Of a DNA stretch of 64,000 nucleotides, positions 10,301-19,389 are shown piece after piece. Source of the DNA: Hydrogenophaga sp. Root209 (GTDB taxonomy: Bacteria; Pseudomonadota; Gammaproteobacteria; Burkholderiales; Burkholderiaceae_C). The notes under the pieces are model-generated. The model was not told the DNA's origin. It saw nothing but the letters and a program-made list of their open reading frames with translations, and made no database searches. The stretch's first letter is position 1. Every line of letters begins with the position of its first letter. The stretch is taken from NCBI RefSeq assembly GCF_001428625.1, contig NZ_LMIE01000031.1:233247-297246 (forward strand), written 5' to 3'. Position numbers and translations under genes: made by a program.

Positions 10301-10890
10301 CGCGCGGCCAGCTGCACCGCTTGCGACACATGACGCTCGTCGTCGGCGCGACCCGCGCGCTGCAGCTCCAGGTAGAAGCGGTGCGTGAACATCGTGGAGA
10401 GTTGCAGCGCCATGTCGGTGGCGCGCTGGGTATCACCCTGCATCAGCGCCTGACCCACCGGGCCGGACTGCGCGCCCGACAGCATGATCAAGCCCTCATT
10501 GCATTCCTGCAGCCAGTCGCGGTGCACCAGCGCCTGGCCCCGGCCCTCGTTGCGCGTCCAGGCGCGGGCCAGCAACTCGCTCAGATTCAGATAGCCCTGG
10601 TGGTCCTGCACCAGCAGCAGCACGCGGGGTGCTGCAGGCTGGTGGCTGCCGGGCATGGCGCCGGGCGTCTCTTCAGTGAAGCCTTGCAGCATCACCTCGG
10701 CACCGATGATGGGCTTGACGCCCACGCCGCGCGCGGCCTTGTAGAACTTGACCGCGCCGAACAGGTTGCTCAGGTCGGTGATGGCCAGCGCGGGTTGGCT
10801 GTCGGCGGCCGCGGCGGCCACGACTTCATCAATGCGGTTGGTGCCGTCGACGACGGAGAATTCGGTGTGCAGGCGCAGGTGTAGGAACAT
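7333..10890 (-). CDS. dnaE: DNA polymerase III subunit alpha
   Basis: This is the replicative polymerase subunit, 1185 residues, full length for proteobacterial DnaE. The N-terminal PHP domain begins HLRLHTEFSVVDG. The C-family polymerase core shows GRGSGAGSLVAYA near residue 375 and the catalytic acidic motif PDFDIDF near residue 412. The helix-hairpin-helix region follows, and an OB-fold near residue 1030 (LAGIVTDFRVINGQRGKLALF). It stands alone on the minus strand, convergent with tolA. Confidence 0.97.
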   Translation of the reverse strand: MFLHLRLHTEFSVVDGTNRIDEVVAAAAADSQPALAITDLSNLFGAVKFYKAARGVGVKPIIGAEVMLQGFTEETPGAMPGSHQPAAPRVLLLVQDHQGYLNLSELLARAWTRNEGRGQALVHRDWLQECNEGLIMLSGAQSGPVGQALMQGDTQRATDMALQLSTMFTHRFYLELQRAGRADDERHVSQAVQLAARLHLPVVATHPVQFLEPDDYEAHEARVCIAEGEILGNNRRVRRFTREQYFKSAAQMQALFADVPSALANTLEIAKRCNLTLVLGKPQLPNFPTPLIDGVPMPMADFFRQSSFEGLEERLVHLYPDPAKREAERPRYVERLEFEINTILNMGFPGYFLIVGDFINWAKKNGCPVGPGRGSGAGSLVAYALKITDLDPLQYKLLFERFLNPERVSMPDFDIDFCQTNRDRVIDYVKDKYGKDAVSQIATFGTLAARAAIRDVGRVLDFSYGFCDGISKLIPNKPGMSVTLQYPPNPKKEGDKNNYAIEMEPVLAERIQKEDDVKTLIELAQKLEGMTRNIGMHAGGVLIAPGKLTDFCPLYAQPGSDSAVSQYDKDDVEAIGLVKFDFLGLATLTILEIARELIIKRHPGQENFRFEDVPLTDAKVYALFSRGQTEAVFQFESRGMQGMLKDAKPSRLEDLIALNALYRPGPMDLIPSFVNRKHGKEVIEYPHPLVAEMLSETYGIMVYQEQVMQTAQILGGYSLGGADMLRRAMGKKKAEEMAEHREIFRAGAAKNNISQEKADEIFDLMEKFAGYGFNKSHAAAYSLLAYHTGWLKVHYTAEFFCANMTVEMDDTDKLKVLVDDALKMGMAFEAPDVNRGFHRFEPISNKSIRYGLGAIKGTGQQAIEAIVAAREGRGEGPRGRETGPFKSLFDFCVRVDRTRLNKRTVEALIKAGGFDSLHLNRAELLASVDRAFAFAAASAANAAQADIFGDSDHGSSTQDPDLVATMPWGVKERLTMEKTAIGFYFSGHLFDEVEREVRRFARTPLGDVMESRDPQILAGIVTDFRVINGQRGKLALFKLDDKTGVFETSADENLINAHRNLLKDDELIIVQAVAQPDRFSGGVRLKIQQVWDLAAARCRFGKYLRVAVNGHAPAVAQLVREFPPKREVTEQGELVRGLPVRLQLLREGAQCELQLDDRALFFPTDAALASWMAQAHEQRAEIVFD

Positions 10891-10928
10891 GCGTCCATTT
10901 TAGGAGGCGGCATCCCCCGGCCGAGGTC

Positions 10929-11642
10929 TCAGGGCAGCGGTGTCACATCTTCTTTCAGGATGTGCAGCACCTCGGAGCGGAACTCTCGCATGTAAAGGAT
11001 GGCCACCACCGCCAGGGTGCTCAGCACCATGGCCATCGGCGAGACGAACCACGCCAGCGCAGCAAACGAAAAGTAGTAAGCGCGCAGCCCGTCGTTGAAG
11101 GTTTCTGCCGCCGCGCCCACCATGGCGGCTGCGCGGCGGGCGTAATGCTCGCGGTCGAACTTGCCCGAGTCGAAGGCTTCGGGTGACGGCATGGAGCCGA
11201 TCACCAGCGCCACGAAGGTGTACTGCCGCATGCACCAGGAAAAGCGGAAGAAGGCATACACGAAGATCGCCACCATCACCAGGATCTTGAACTCGAAGAC
11301 GATCAGCGTGGTGGTCTGCGCAAACGGGATTTCGCTCATCAGCTCCGTGGCCTTGTCGGTGGTACCGAGCAGGGCGAACAGGCCGCCGATGACCAGGATG
11401 GAGGTGGACGAGAAGAACGCTGGCGTGGTGGACAGCGTCTGCGTGATCACGCCGTCGAGCATGCGCGGATCGCGCGCCGTGGCCTGCATCATCCAGTAGC
11501 CGCGGTAGCGGTTGGTGGTCTGGATCAGCGAGCCCATTTTTCGTCCCCACACGCGAGCGAACCAGGCGTAGCCCGTCCACAACGCAAAAAAGCAGACCAG
11601 CGCCAGCCAATCTGCCCAAGGAATGATGCTGAGAATCTTCAT
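10929..11642 (-). CDS. DUF599 family membrane protein
   Basis: This 237-residue integral membrane protein of the DUF599 family has no known function. It has about four hydrophobic helices (near residues 10-28, 80-100, 115-135 and 195-220). The family-like segments NRYRGYWMMQATARDPRMLDG and FSWCMRQYTFVALVIGS are present, and the protein ends in a charged tail. It lies 38 bases upstream of dnaE on the same strand and may share a transcript, but nothing links the functions. Confidence 0.75.
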   Translation of the reverse strand: MKILSIIPWADWLALVCFFALWTGYAWFARVWGRKMGSLIQTTNRYRGYWMMQATARDPRMLDGVITQTLSTTPAFFSSTSILVIGGLFALLGTTDKATELMSEIPFAQTTTLIVFEFKILVMVAIFVYAFFRFSWCMRQYTFVALVIGSMPSPEAFDSGKFDREHYARRAAAMVGAAAETFNDGLRAYYFSFAALAWFVSPMAMVLSTLAVVAILYMREFRSEVLHILKEDVTPLP

Positions 11643-11735
11643 GTGCCGGATGTTACCTTTGCGTTTGGCGTCATGATCAGGTCACAGCCGGTGGCAACAA
11701 TAGGGCTGGCGCTGTCGCCACGACCTTCCATCACC

Positions 11736-12725
11736 ATGAAACACCCTTTGTCCCGGCGTCATCTGATTGCCGGCGCTGGCTCTGCGCTGGCTTCCTTGTC
11801 CTTCCCCACGGTCTGGGCTCAGGCCTGGCCACAGCGCCCGATCCGCATCGTCGTGCCCTTCGCGCCCGGGGCGGGCACGGACGCCGTGGGCCGCCTGGTG
11901 GCCGAAAAGCTCGCAGAGTTGCTGCCCGCCACCGTGGTGGTGGAAAACCGCGTGGGTGCCTCGGGCGCCATCGGCGCACAGGCGGTGGCGCACAGCGCGC
12001 CCGATGGGCACACCCTGCTGCTGGTTGCCGCGCCCTTCACCACCGTCCCTGCCGCGCTGCCGGGCGCGGGCTACGAGCCTTTGGCGCAGTTCACGCCGGT
12101 GGGCATGATCGCCACCGGTCCACTGGTGTGGGCCGCCAACAAGGACCTGCCTGCCGGCACACTGGCCGAGGTGGTGCAACTGGCTCACGCCAGGCCCGGC
12201 TTCTACAACTACGGCTCGGCCGGTGCCGGTGGCATCAACCACCTGGTGCTTGAGCTGCTCAAGGTGCGCACAGGCGCGTTCATCACGCACATCCCTTACC
12301 GCGGCATCGCACCCGCCGTGCTGGACATGATGGGTGGACAGATTCACCTGGTCACAGGCACGGTACCGGCACTGGCACCATTCATTCGCGACGGGCGCAT
12401 CAAGGCGCTGGCGGTCACGTCGGATCGACGCACACCGGCCTTGCCGGAAGTGCCCAGCATGGTGGAGGCCGGACAGGCCGGATTCAACGTTCTCAACTAT
12501 TTCGGACTGGTGGCCCCGCACGGCACGCCGCCCGAGGTGGTGGGCCGGCTCAATGCCGCCATCGCGCGTCTGGTCACTCTGCCGGAGGTGAAGGCGAGGT
12601 TTTCGCTGGATGCGCTGGAACCCGCTGCCGGCACGCCAGCCGACCTGGGGCGTTTTCTGGCGGCTGACCTCCAGTCATGGCTGCAGGTGGTGGCTCGCCA
12701 GAAACTGCAGGTTGCCGCGAGTTGA
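11736..12725 (+). CDS. Bug/TctC family tripartite tricarboxylate transporter substrate-binding protein
   Basis: This 329-residue periplasmic binding protein belongs to the large Bug family of beta-proteobacteria. The start at 11736 gives an N-terminus SRRHLIAGAGSALASLSFPTVWAQA, a signal peptide with a twin-arginine-like SRRHLIAG and an AQA-type cleavage site. The mature part starts with the family pattern WPQRPIRIVVPFAPGAGTDAVGR. The ligand (usually a carboxylate) cannot be predicted. No tctAB membrane genes are nearby, so it is an orphan. Confidence 0.9.
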   Translation: MKHPLSRRHLIAGAGSALASLSFPTVWAQAWPQRPIRIVVPFAPGAGTDAVGRLVAEKLAELLPATVVVENRVGASGAIGAQAVAHSAPDGHTLLLVAAPFTTVPAALPGAGYEPLAQFTPVGMIATGPLVWAANKDLPAGTLAEVVQLAHARPGFYNYGSAGAGGINHLVLELLKVRTGAFITHIPYRGIAPAVLDMMGGQIHLVTGTVPALAPFIRDGRIKALAVTSDRRTPALPEVPSMVEAGQAGFNVLNYFGLVAPHGTPPEVVGRLNAAIARLVTLPEVKARFSLDALEPAAGTPADLGRFLAADLQSWLQVVARQKLQVAAS

Positions 12726-12755
12726 AACTCGCCGCGACCTGCTCGGTGGGTTCGA

Positions 12756-13310
12756 TCAGCCCTTGAACTTCGCCGCCACGGAGGCCACGCGCTCGCCGAA
12801 CAGGCGCGCGGTTTCCAGATCGCCCGGCAGCATGTCGTTGGCACCTGCGTCCGACGGGCTCTGCGCGATGGCACCGCTGTAGCTCACCAGATAGTTCACG
12901 TCGTTGCGATGGGCACCCTTGGTGTTGCTCGGCATCAGCCCCTGGCTGACCCAGATCATGCCGTGCTGCATGGCCAGGATGAACAGGGTGTTGAGGGTGG
13001 CCAGCTTGTCGCCGTTCATGCCCGCGCTGTTGGTGAAGCCGGCTGCGATCTTGTCCTTCCATTGCTGGGAAAACCAGGGTTTGCTGGAGGCGTCGGCGAA
13101 CTTCTTGAACTGCCAGCTCACGCTGCCCATGTAGGTGGGCGAGCCCATGATGATGGCGTCGGCCGCAGCCAGCGCTTCCCAGCCGCCGTCGGGCAGGTTG
13201 CCGTCGGCGTCGATCGCGATGAGTTCGGCGTTGGCGCCCTGGGCAACCGCTTGCGCCATGCGCTGGGTGTGACCGTAGCCCGAGTGATAAACCACAACAA
13301 CTTTGGACAT
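12756..13310 (-). CDS. Flavodoxin-like NAD(P)H:quinone oxidoreductase family protein
   Basis: This 184-residue flavodoxin-fold protein resembles WrbA/NQO-type quinone reductases. VVYHSGYGHTQRMAQAVAQGA near the N-terminus is the FMN phosphate loop, and GSPTYMGSVSWQFKKFAD near residue 55 is the second FMN loop. It probably reduces quinones by two electrons to limit redox cycling. It is third in a minus-strand group after the pirin and DoxX genes, but a hairpin with a T-run at 13323-13351 separates it from doxX. Confidence 0.85.
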   Translation of the reverse strand: MSKVVVVYHSGYGHTQRMAQAVAQGANAELIAIDADGNLPDGGWEALAAADAIIMGSPTYMGSVSWQFKKFADASSKPWFSQQWKDKIAAGFTNSAGMNGDKLATLNTLFILAMQHGMIWVSQGLMPSNTKGAHRNDVNYLVSYSGAIAQSPSDAGANDMLPGDLETARLFGERVASVAAKFKG

Positions 13311-13322
13311 GACTTGTCTTTC

Positions 13323-13351
13323 TGAAAAAGACGCGGCGCCTGGGCGCCGCG
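13323..13351 (-). terminator. Intrinsic terminator between the DoxX and flavodoxin-like genes
   Basis: On the minus strand the arms CGCGGCGCC and GGCGCCGCG (13332-13340 and 13343-13351) form a nine-pair GC stem, followed at once by TCTTTTTC (13330-13323). This is a textbook Rho-independent stop lying downstream of doxX and upstream of the flavodoxin-like gene. It would attenuate read-through from the pirin/doxX promoter. Confidence 0.75.
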
Positions 13352-13382
13352 ATGGACAAATGAAGCGAAAAGGAACCGTTGC

Positions 13383-13790
13383 TCAGGCCGTGCGGCGAGC
13401 GTCCACGCTGAAGGCGCCGGCACCGAAGGCCGCGAAGGCCAGCAGGCCACCCGTGATGGCGATGTTCTTGAAGAACATCAGTTGTTGCACCATCTGCTGC
13501 TCGGCGGGCACCGCCCAGTAGGCGTGGAAGAAGAAGCTGGCCACCAGCGTGAACACCGCGAGCGCGAGTGCAGCGTAACGGGTGCGCAAGCCAATCAGCA
13601 GCGCCAGGCCACCGAAGAGTTCGATCACGAGCGCGATCGCCACACCCACGGTGGGCAAAGGCAATCCCATGGCCGTGGCGTAGCCCACGGTGCCGGTGAA
13701 ACCGGCGATCTTGCCGAAGCCGGCCGGCACGAACATCAGGGCCAACAGGATGCGGCCGATCAGGGCCAGGGGATTTTGCAGAGCGTTCAT
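13383..13790 (-). CDS. DoxX family membrane protein
   Basis: This 135-residue four-helix inner-membrane protein belongs to the DoxX/YphA-like family. The first helix contains LIGRILLALMFVPAGFGKIAGF. Helices follow near residues 45-65, 70-90 and 105-125. Such proteins are often encoded beside quinone reductases and pirins and are linked to thiol and oxidative-stress defence. The exact reaction is not known. It lies 41 bases downstream of the pirin gene, probably in the same transcript. Confidence 0.85.
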   Translation of the reverse strand: MNALQNPLALIGRILLALMFVPAGFGKIAGFTGTVGYATAMGLPLPTVGVAIALVIELFGGLALLIGLRTRYAALALAVFTLVASFFFHAYWAVPAEQQMVQQLMFFKNIAITGGLLAFAAFGAGAFSVDARRTA

Positions 13791-13831
13791 GGAGGTTCCT
13801 TGAAAAACAGGTTGGGGGTTGAGAGAAAGGT

Positions 13832-14533
<702 letters not shown>

Positions 14534-14649
14534 GGTGAGTTCCTTTCCGTCGGGGAGTGGCGCCATTGAAACCGGGTGGATCTCGCTGGCATGGGATGAA
14601 TTGTGGGATCGCACATGCTCATTGAGACTGCACGGATTTGATGGCATCA

Positions 14650-14664
14650 TTCAAATCGTTTGAA
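14650..14664. promoter_or_regulatory. LysR-type T-N11-A operator candidate between pirin and lysR genes
   Basis: TTCAAA-TCG-TTTGAA is a perfect six-base inverted repeat with a three-base spacer and fits the T-N11-A pattern of LysR-type operators. It ends 17 bases before the lysR start codon and lies upstream of the divergent pirin-doxX genes. It is therefore well placed for autoregulation plus control of the divergent group. Binding is inferred, not shown. Confidence 0.65.
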
Positions 14665-14681
14665 CAGTCAGCTCCACGACC

Positions 14682-15629
14682 ATGGCCACCTCCACGCCCC
14701 GCGCCGCCTTGTCGCCCGAAAATCTGGGCCTGCTGGAGGCGGTGGCGCGCCTGGGCAGCATGGCCGCCGCCGCACGAGAGGTGGGCATGGTGCCCAGCGC
14801 GCTGACCTACCGCATCCGCCAGGTCGAGGACGCGCTCGACGTGCTGCTGTTCGACCGCAGCGCGCGCCGCGCCGTGCTCACGCCCGCAGGCGCCGAACTG
14901 CTGCGCTCCGGCCAGCACCTGCTGAACGAACTCGATGCGGTGGCGCAGCGCGTCAAGCGCGTGGCCACCGGCTGGGAGCCGCAGTTCACCATCGCGGCCG
15001 ACGCGATCATTGCGCGTGCCACGCTGTTCGAACTCTGCGAGGCCTTTTACGCCGAAGGCGCGCCCACGCGGCTGAAGCTGCGAGCCGAAACGCTGTCCGG
15101 CACGGTGGAAGCATTGCAGATGGGCCAGGCCGATCTGGCCCTCGGTGTCCCCACCGACCTCTCGCTGCCCGAGATCCAGTCTGCGCCGCTGGGGCCGATC
15201 ACCTTCGTGTTTGCGGTGGCGCCCCACCACGCATTGGCGGGAGTGAGCCATAGCTTGTGCGACGAAGAACTGCGCGAACACCGCGCCGTGGCCGTGGCCG
15301 ACAGCGCGCAGCGTGGGCGCGGCGTCACCCACAACCTGCTGCCCGGGCAGGACGTGCTGACCGTGCCCACCATGCAGCACAAGCTGGACGCCCAACTGCG
15401 CGGTCTGGGTTGCGGTTTCCTGCCACTGCCGCTGGCACAGCCCTTCATCGCCGCCGGGCGGCTGGTGGTGAAAAACGTTCAGAGACCCGACCGCAGCCTG
15501 CGCGTGGCCTATGCCTGGCGCCTGCCACGCACCTCGGGCGACATGGGTCGCGCACTGCGCTGGTGGCTTGATCATCTGCAAAGCCCGCAAACACGCGCCG
15601 CACTGCTCAACAACCACCACCAGACATGA
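14682..15629 (+). CDS. LysR family transcriptional regulator
   Basis: This 315-residue LysR-type regulator has an N-terminal winged helix-turn-helix in residues 10-70 (LLEAVARLGSMAAAAREVGM...PSALTYRIRQVE). A substrate-binding domain from about residue 95 onward senses the effector. It is transcribed divergently from pirin-doxX-flavodoxin genes, a layout in which the regulator usually controls the neighbouring redox-stress genes. The inducer is unknown. Confidence 0.92.
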   Translation: MATSTPRAALSPENLGLLEAVARLGSMAAAAREVGMVPSALTYRIRQVEDALDVLLFDRSARRAVLTPAGAELLRSGQHLLNELDAVAQRVKRVATGWEPQFTIAADAIIARATLFELCEAFYAEGAPTRLKLRAETLSGTVEALQMGQADLALGVPTDLSLPEIQSAPLGPITFVFAVAPHHALAGVSHSLCDEELREHRAVAVADSAQRGRGVTHNLLPGQDVLTVPTMQHKLDAQLRGLGCGFLPLPLAQPFIAAGRLVVKNVQRPDRSLRVAYAWRLPRTSGDMGRALRWWLDHLQSPQTRAALLNNHHQT

Positions 15630-15722
15630 CCTCGACGCCCGTGCGCATTTGGCAGGCGGGCTGCTACAGTCAACAGCACTCCACCCAGCCCGACCAAGCG
15701 TCATCAGAAAGCGCCCAGAGAC

Positions 15723-16829
15723 ATGACCACATCCCCCAAGACCCGTGCCTCCAAAGGTTCTGCCCCCAAAGCCAAGGCCAAGACCCCCAGGTCGGTGGGT
15801 CTGCACGTCGCCGTGGTGGGCGCCGGCATGGCGGGCGTGGTGTGCGCGCGCACGCTGGTGCAGGCCGGGCACAGGGTCTCGCTGTTTGAGAAAAGCCGCG
15901 GCCTGGGTGGCCGCATGTCGACCCGGCGCACCGAGTTCGGCGGTTTTGACCACGGCTCGCAGTACTTCACCGTGCGCGACGCGCGCTTCGAGACCGCGCT
16001 GCGCAGCAACGCCACTTCGGTGGTGCGCCCCTGGAGCGCCAGCACCGTGCGCGTGCTCGACGAATTCGGCCATGTGCTGGCCAGCGCGCCGCCCCCCACC
16101 GAGCCGCATTTCGTGGCCTCACCCGGCATGAACGCCCTGGTGAGCCTGTGGGCCCAGCCCCTGGCCGCCACCACGCTGCTCGACACCTGTGTGACCCAGA
16201 TCGAACGCGACGCGCTTCACCCCGAACAGTGGCAACTGCGCACCGAAGACAGCGCCGGTGGTCAACAGGTCGTGGGTGGTTTCGACCGCGTGGTGCTGGC
16301 CATGCCGCATCCGCAGGTGCACGACCTGCTGCGCGCCTCGGGCCTGGCGCCCGAACTGCGCCAGGCTCTCGCTCCCGTGCACGTGGCCCCCTGCTGGACG
16401 CTGATGGTGGCTTACCCGCAGGCCATGCAGCCCGGCCTGCCCCACCTGGGTCCGCAGTGGAACGCCGCGCGCAGCACGCACCACCGCATCAGCTGGCTGG
16501 CGCGCGAATCGAGCAAGCCCGGGCGCGACCCGATCGAGCGCTGGACCATCCAGGCCAGCCCGACCTGGTCCACCAAGCACCTTGAAGACGACGCCGAGCG
16601 CGTGAAAGCCAAGCTGCTGAAGGGCTTCGCTGAAATCACCGGCATCCGCGCCACGCCCACCTTTGCCGTGGCACACCGCTGGCGCTTTGCCCAGACGCAA
16701 ACCCCGCTGGGCAAGAGCCACCTGTTCGACAGGGCACTGGGCATCGGCGCCTGTGGCGACTGGTGCCTGGGCCATCGCGTCGAGGACGCGTTTGTCTCCG
16801 GGCTCGAAATGGCGCTGGAAATCGCCTGA
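15723..16829 (+). CDS. FAD/NAD(P)-dependent amine-oxidase-like oxidoreductase
   Basis: This 368-residue flavoprotein has a Rossmann FAD site VVGAGMAGVVCARTL near residue 30 and the second motif EKSRGLGGRMSTRR typical of renalase-like amine oxidase family proteins. A Lys/Ala/Ser-rich 20-residue leader precedes the FAD site. The C-terminus ends with the FAD-contact pattern GIGACGDWCLGHRVEDAFVSG. The substrate is unknown. It lies 93 bases after the lysR gene on the same strand but has no obvious functional tie to it. Confidence 0.85.
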   Translation: MTTSPKTRASKGSAPKAKAKTPRSVGLHVAVVGAGMAGVVCARTLVQAGHRVSLFEKSRGLGGRMSTRRTEFGGFDHGSQYFTVRDARFETALRSNATSVVRPWSASTVRVLDEFGHVLASAPPPTEPHFVASPGMNALVSLWAQPLAATTLLDTCVTQIERDALHPEQWQLRTEDSAGGQQVVGGFDRVVLAMPHPQVHDLLRASGLAPELRQALAPVHVAPCWTLMVAYPQAMQPGLPHLGPQWNAARSTHHRISWLARESSKPGRDPIERWTIQASPTWSTKHLEDDAERVKAKLLKGFAEITGIRATPTFAVAHRWRFAQTQTPLGKSHLFDRALGIGACGDWCLGHRVEDAFVSGLEMALEIA

Positions 16830-16850
16830 ACCCGCCCTTCTTGCATCCAC

Positions 16851-16881
16851 TCATCCTGAGCCTGTTGAAGGATCGAAGCCC
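16851..16881. repeat. Half element of the TTCGACAGGCTCAG-type repeat
   Basis: TCATCCTGAGCCTGTTGAAG followed by GATCGAAGCCC resembles one arm of the inverted-repeat family seen complete at 31292-31363, 48457-48531 and 59677-59736. Here only one arm is present, just before gluQ, with one mismatch (TTGAAG in place of TCGAAG). Confidence 0.6.
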
Positions 16882-16889
16882 TCCCCAAG

Positions 16890-17792
16890 ATGGCTGCGTA
16901 CAGAGGTCGTTTCGCCCCCTCCCCCACCGGCCCGCTGCACGCGGGCTCGCTCGTGGCAGCGCTCGCCAGCTGGCTCGACGCCCGCGCCCGCGGCGGCGTC
17001 TGGCTGGTGCGCATCGAAGATGTGGACACGCCGCGCTGCCTGCCCGGCATGGATCAGATCATCCTGCAGCAACTCGCCCGCTGTGGGCTGGTGAGCGACG
17101 AACCCGTGGTCTGGCAATCGCGGCGCGGCGACATGTACCAGCAGGCGCTGGACCGCCTCGTGCAGCAAGGCCACGCCTACCCCTGCGGCTGCTCGCGCAA
17201 GGACATCGAGGCCGCCCTGCAATCGCAAGGCATGGGCCGCGAGCGCCATCACATCGCCGTCTACCCCGGCACCTGCCGACCCGAGCGCGGCGGCCTGCAA
17301 GGCAAACCCGCGCGCGCCTGGCGGCTGCAGATTCCTGACACGCCCGATGTGGCGTGGACCGACCGCCGTCTGGGCCCTCAAACCCAGAACGTCGCCACCA
17401 AGGTGGGCGACTTCGTCCTGAAACGCGCCGACGGCCTCTGGGCCTACCAGCTCGCGGTGGTGGTGGACGACGCCGCGCAAGGCATCACCCATGTGGTGCG
17501 CGGTCAAGACCTCGCCGACAACACCGCGCGCCAGATCCTGTTGCAGCGCGCACTCGGCCTGCCCACGCCGGCTTACCTGCACACGCCCCTGGTGCTGGGC
17601 GCCAACGGTGAAAAACTCAGCAAGCAAAACGGCGCGCAGCCGCTGGACCTGAGTGATCCCATCACGGCCCTGAGCCAAGCCGCAAACGTGCTGGGGTTGC
17701 ACAGCACCACCACCCACCCGGCGCTGGCCCTCGACAGCTGGACATCTGTGTGGGATCAGCAGTGGATTCAACGAAAAGGGGGCGCCGCATAG
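16890..17792 (+). CDS. gluQ: Glutamyl-Q tRNA(Asp) synthetase
   Basis: GluQRS is a truncated glutamyl-tRNA synthetase paralogue that attaches glutamate to queuosine in tRNA-Asp. The 300-residue length fits the family, which lacks the anticodon-binding half. [14 protein letters not shown] is the HIGH-like motif, CGCSRKDI with a later YPGTCR supplies the zinc ligands, and KLSKQNGA is the KMSKS-like loop. Its last codons lie inside a hairpin (17776-17806) that probably ends the transcript. Confidence 0.95.
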   Translation: MAAYRGRFAPSPTGPLHAGSLVAALASWLDARARGGVWLVRIEDVDTPRCLPGMDQIILQQLARCGLVSDEPVVWQSRRGDMYQQALDRLVQQGHAYPCGCSRKDIEAALQSQGMGRERHHIAVYPGTCRPERGGLQGKPARAWRLQIPDTPDVAWTDRRLGPQTQNVATKVGDFVLKRADGLWAYQLAVVVDDAAQGITHVVRGQDLADNTARQILLQRALGLPTPAYLHTPLVLGANGEKLSKQNGAQPLDLSDPITALSQAANVLGLHSTTTHPALALDSWTSVWDQQWIQRKGGAA

Positions 17793-17806
17793 CGCGGAGC
17801 CCCCTT
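17776..17806 (+). terminator. Hairpin overlapping the gluQ stop codon
   Basis: AAGGGGG (17776-17782) and CCCCCTT (17800-17806) pair perfectly around a 17-base loop that contains the gluQ TAG. There is no strong T-run after it, so it may be a weak terminator or an mRNA-end stabiliser. It lies between convergent gluQ and the lipoprotein gene. Confidence 0.5.
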
Positions 17807-17856
17807 GGGAAAGCGGCCGGTACCGCAAGGAATGGAGTGCCGCCTCCGGCCTTCGA

Positions 17857-18390
17857 CTACATCGCAATCTGCTTGAATTTCGGATCGCGAACAACGTCCT
17901 CGATCAGCTTCTGAACCGCAGGGCCCAGAGCCTGCGCGACTTCCTGGCACGCCTTGTCCGCAACAAAGCTACCCGAAAATCCAAACACCGATTTGGTGCT
18001 GAAGCTCTCCTTGCGCGCGTTCGACACCACCAACGTGAACAGCCACTTGCCGTCCGTGATGCCTGAGCTGAAGTCCACTTCCTCAAGCTTGCCGGAAATG
18101 ATCATCGGGGATGCTGGGTCGTACACGCCCGCGAGCTTGAGCTCGTCGATGAACGCCTTCTCGATGTAGCTCTCGAAACTGGGTGACACCGTGACCGGGC
18201 CGGCTGCGCGGCAGGTGATGGAGGCCAGTCCCGGTTTCGAGGACTCGAATTTCGCCACGGCGATCGGTTTGATGTTGAGGAACTTGATGGATTCCACATT
18301 CTTGACCGACGCCCCATACGGAGACGCGTTGTAAGCACAACCGGACAACACCGCTACGGCGGCGAGCATGGCCAGGGACACAATTTTCAT
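17857..18390 (-). CDS. Putative lipoprotein of unknown function
   Basis: This 177-residue protein has a lipoprotein signal: MKIVSLAMLAAVAVLSGC, with lipobox LSGC and the lipidated Cys near residue 18. The start at 18390 is chosen over an upstream in-frame ATG because it gives a clean signal peptide. The mature part has a mixed alpha/beta look (SPSFESYIEKAFIDELKLAGVY, then SGITDGKWLFTLVVSNARKE) without a family I recognise. It is probably anchored in the outer membrane. It is convergent with gluQ and not in an operon. Confidence 0.75.
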   Translation of the reverse strand: MKIVSLAMLAAVAVLSGCAYNASPYGASVKNVESIKFLNIKPIAVAKFESSKPGLASITCRAAGPVTVSPSFESYIEKAFIDELKLAGVYDPASPMIISGKLEEVDFSSGITDGKWLFTLVVSNARKESFSTKSVFGFSGSFVADKACQEVAQALGPAVQKLIEDVVRDPKFKQIAM

Positions 18391-18629
18391 GAATGACTTT
18401 CTGGTTGTTGGCGAAAGCAAAACTCCTCGGCAAGACCGCCTATCGGCCTCACCCCCTCACGGTTGCTCGCCTTTGCTTTGATGCCAGCCAGGCCATTTGA
18501 CCCTGCGCCCAAAGCACGCATCTTCCCCATGCAGGACGGCAACTGCCGCGCAGTCTATCCGAGCCGTGGCACGCGGACGGGGGCAAGCCAACCCGCTCTC
18601 CTACAATCTGGCACCCTCAAACCGCCACC

Positions 18630-19358
18630 ATGACCGATCCTCGACACGCGCAACCGCGCATTCCCCTGAGCGAAGTGCCCTACGTGCGGCAAGTGAAAAG
18701 CTATGTGCTGCGCGCGGGCCGCACCACGGTTGGCCAGGCCAAGGCCTACGAACTCTATGCCCCACGCTGGCTGCTGAACTACGCGCCCGGCCCCTTCGAC
18801 GCCACCGCTGCCTTTGGCCGCAGTGCGCCGCTGATCATGGAAATCGGCTTCGGCATGGGTGGCGCCACCGCGCACATCGCCGCTGTGCGACCCGAAGACA
18901 ACTTCCTGTGTTGCGAGGTCCACGAGCCCGGCGTCGGCGCGCTGCTCAAGCTCGCGGGTGAACAGCATCTGGACAACATCCGCATCCTGCGTCACGACGC
19001 AGTGGAAGTGCTCGACCACATGCTCGGTGAGTCGAGCCTGGACGGCGTGCACATCTTCTTTCCCGACCCCTGGCACAAGAGCCGCCACCACAAGCGCCGC
19101 CTGATCCAGGGGCCGTTCGTGAACCGGCTCGCGCGCCACCTCAAACCCGGTGGCTATCTGCACCTGGCCACCGACTGGGAGCCCTACGCCCACCAGATGC
19201 TCGAGGTGCTGAGCGCCGAACCGCTGCTGCAGAACACCGCCGAGGCCGGCGGCAACGGCTTCGTGCCACAGCCCGGCTACCGGCCGCTCACCAAGTTCGA
19301 GAACCGGGGCCTGAAGCTCGGCCACGGCGTGTGGGACCTGGTGTTCCGCCGGGTCTGA
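18630..19358 (+). CDS. trmB: tRNA (guanine-N7-)-methyltransferase
   Basis: TrmB methylates G46 in the variable loop of many tRNAs using S-adenosylmethionine. The 242-residue protein has the SAM-binding [14 protein letters not shown] near residue 70 and the family signature [18 protein letters not shown] near residue 146. It ends after a C-terminal TKFENRG segment typical of the family. It lies 31 bases before a pseudouridine synthase gene, so the pair may form a small RNA-modification unit. Confidence 0.96.
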   Translation: MTDPRHAQPRIPLSEVPYVRQVKSYVLRAGRTTVGQAKAYELYAPRWLLNYAPGPFDATAAFGRSAPLIMEIGFGMGGATAHIAAVRPEDNFLCCEVHEPGVGALLKLAGEQHLDNIRILRHDAVEVLDHMLGESSLDGVHIFFPDPWHKSRHHKRRLIQGPFVNRLARHLKPGGYLHLATDWEPYAHQMLEVLSAEPLLQNTAEAGGNGFVPQPGYRPLTKFENRGLKLGHGVWDLVFRRV

Positions 19359-19389
19359 CACCCAGCGCCCGAGGCCAGCCCGTCCCACC

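Noticed and set aside
8308-10884. A very long open frame on the plus strand opposite dnaE
   Set aside because: It is the exact antisense shadow of a full-length dnaE with all motifs; composition is His/Gln/Leu-rich without any family pattern. High G+C makes such shadows common.
14619-16109. Long minus-strand open frame opposite the LysR and FAD oxidoreductase genes
   Set aside because: It crosses two well-supported genes on the other strand and looks like a composition artefact.
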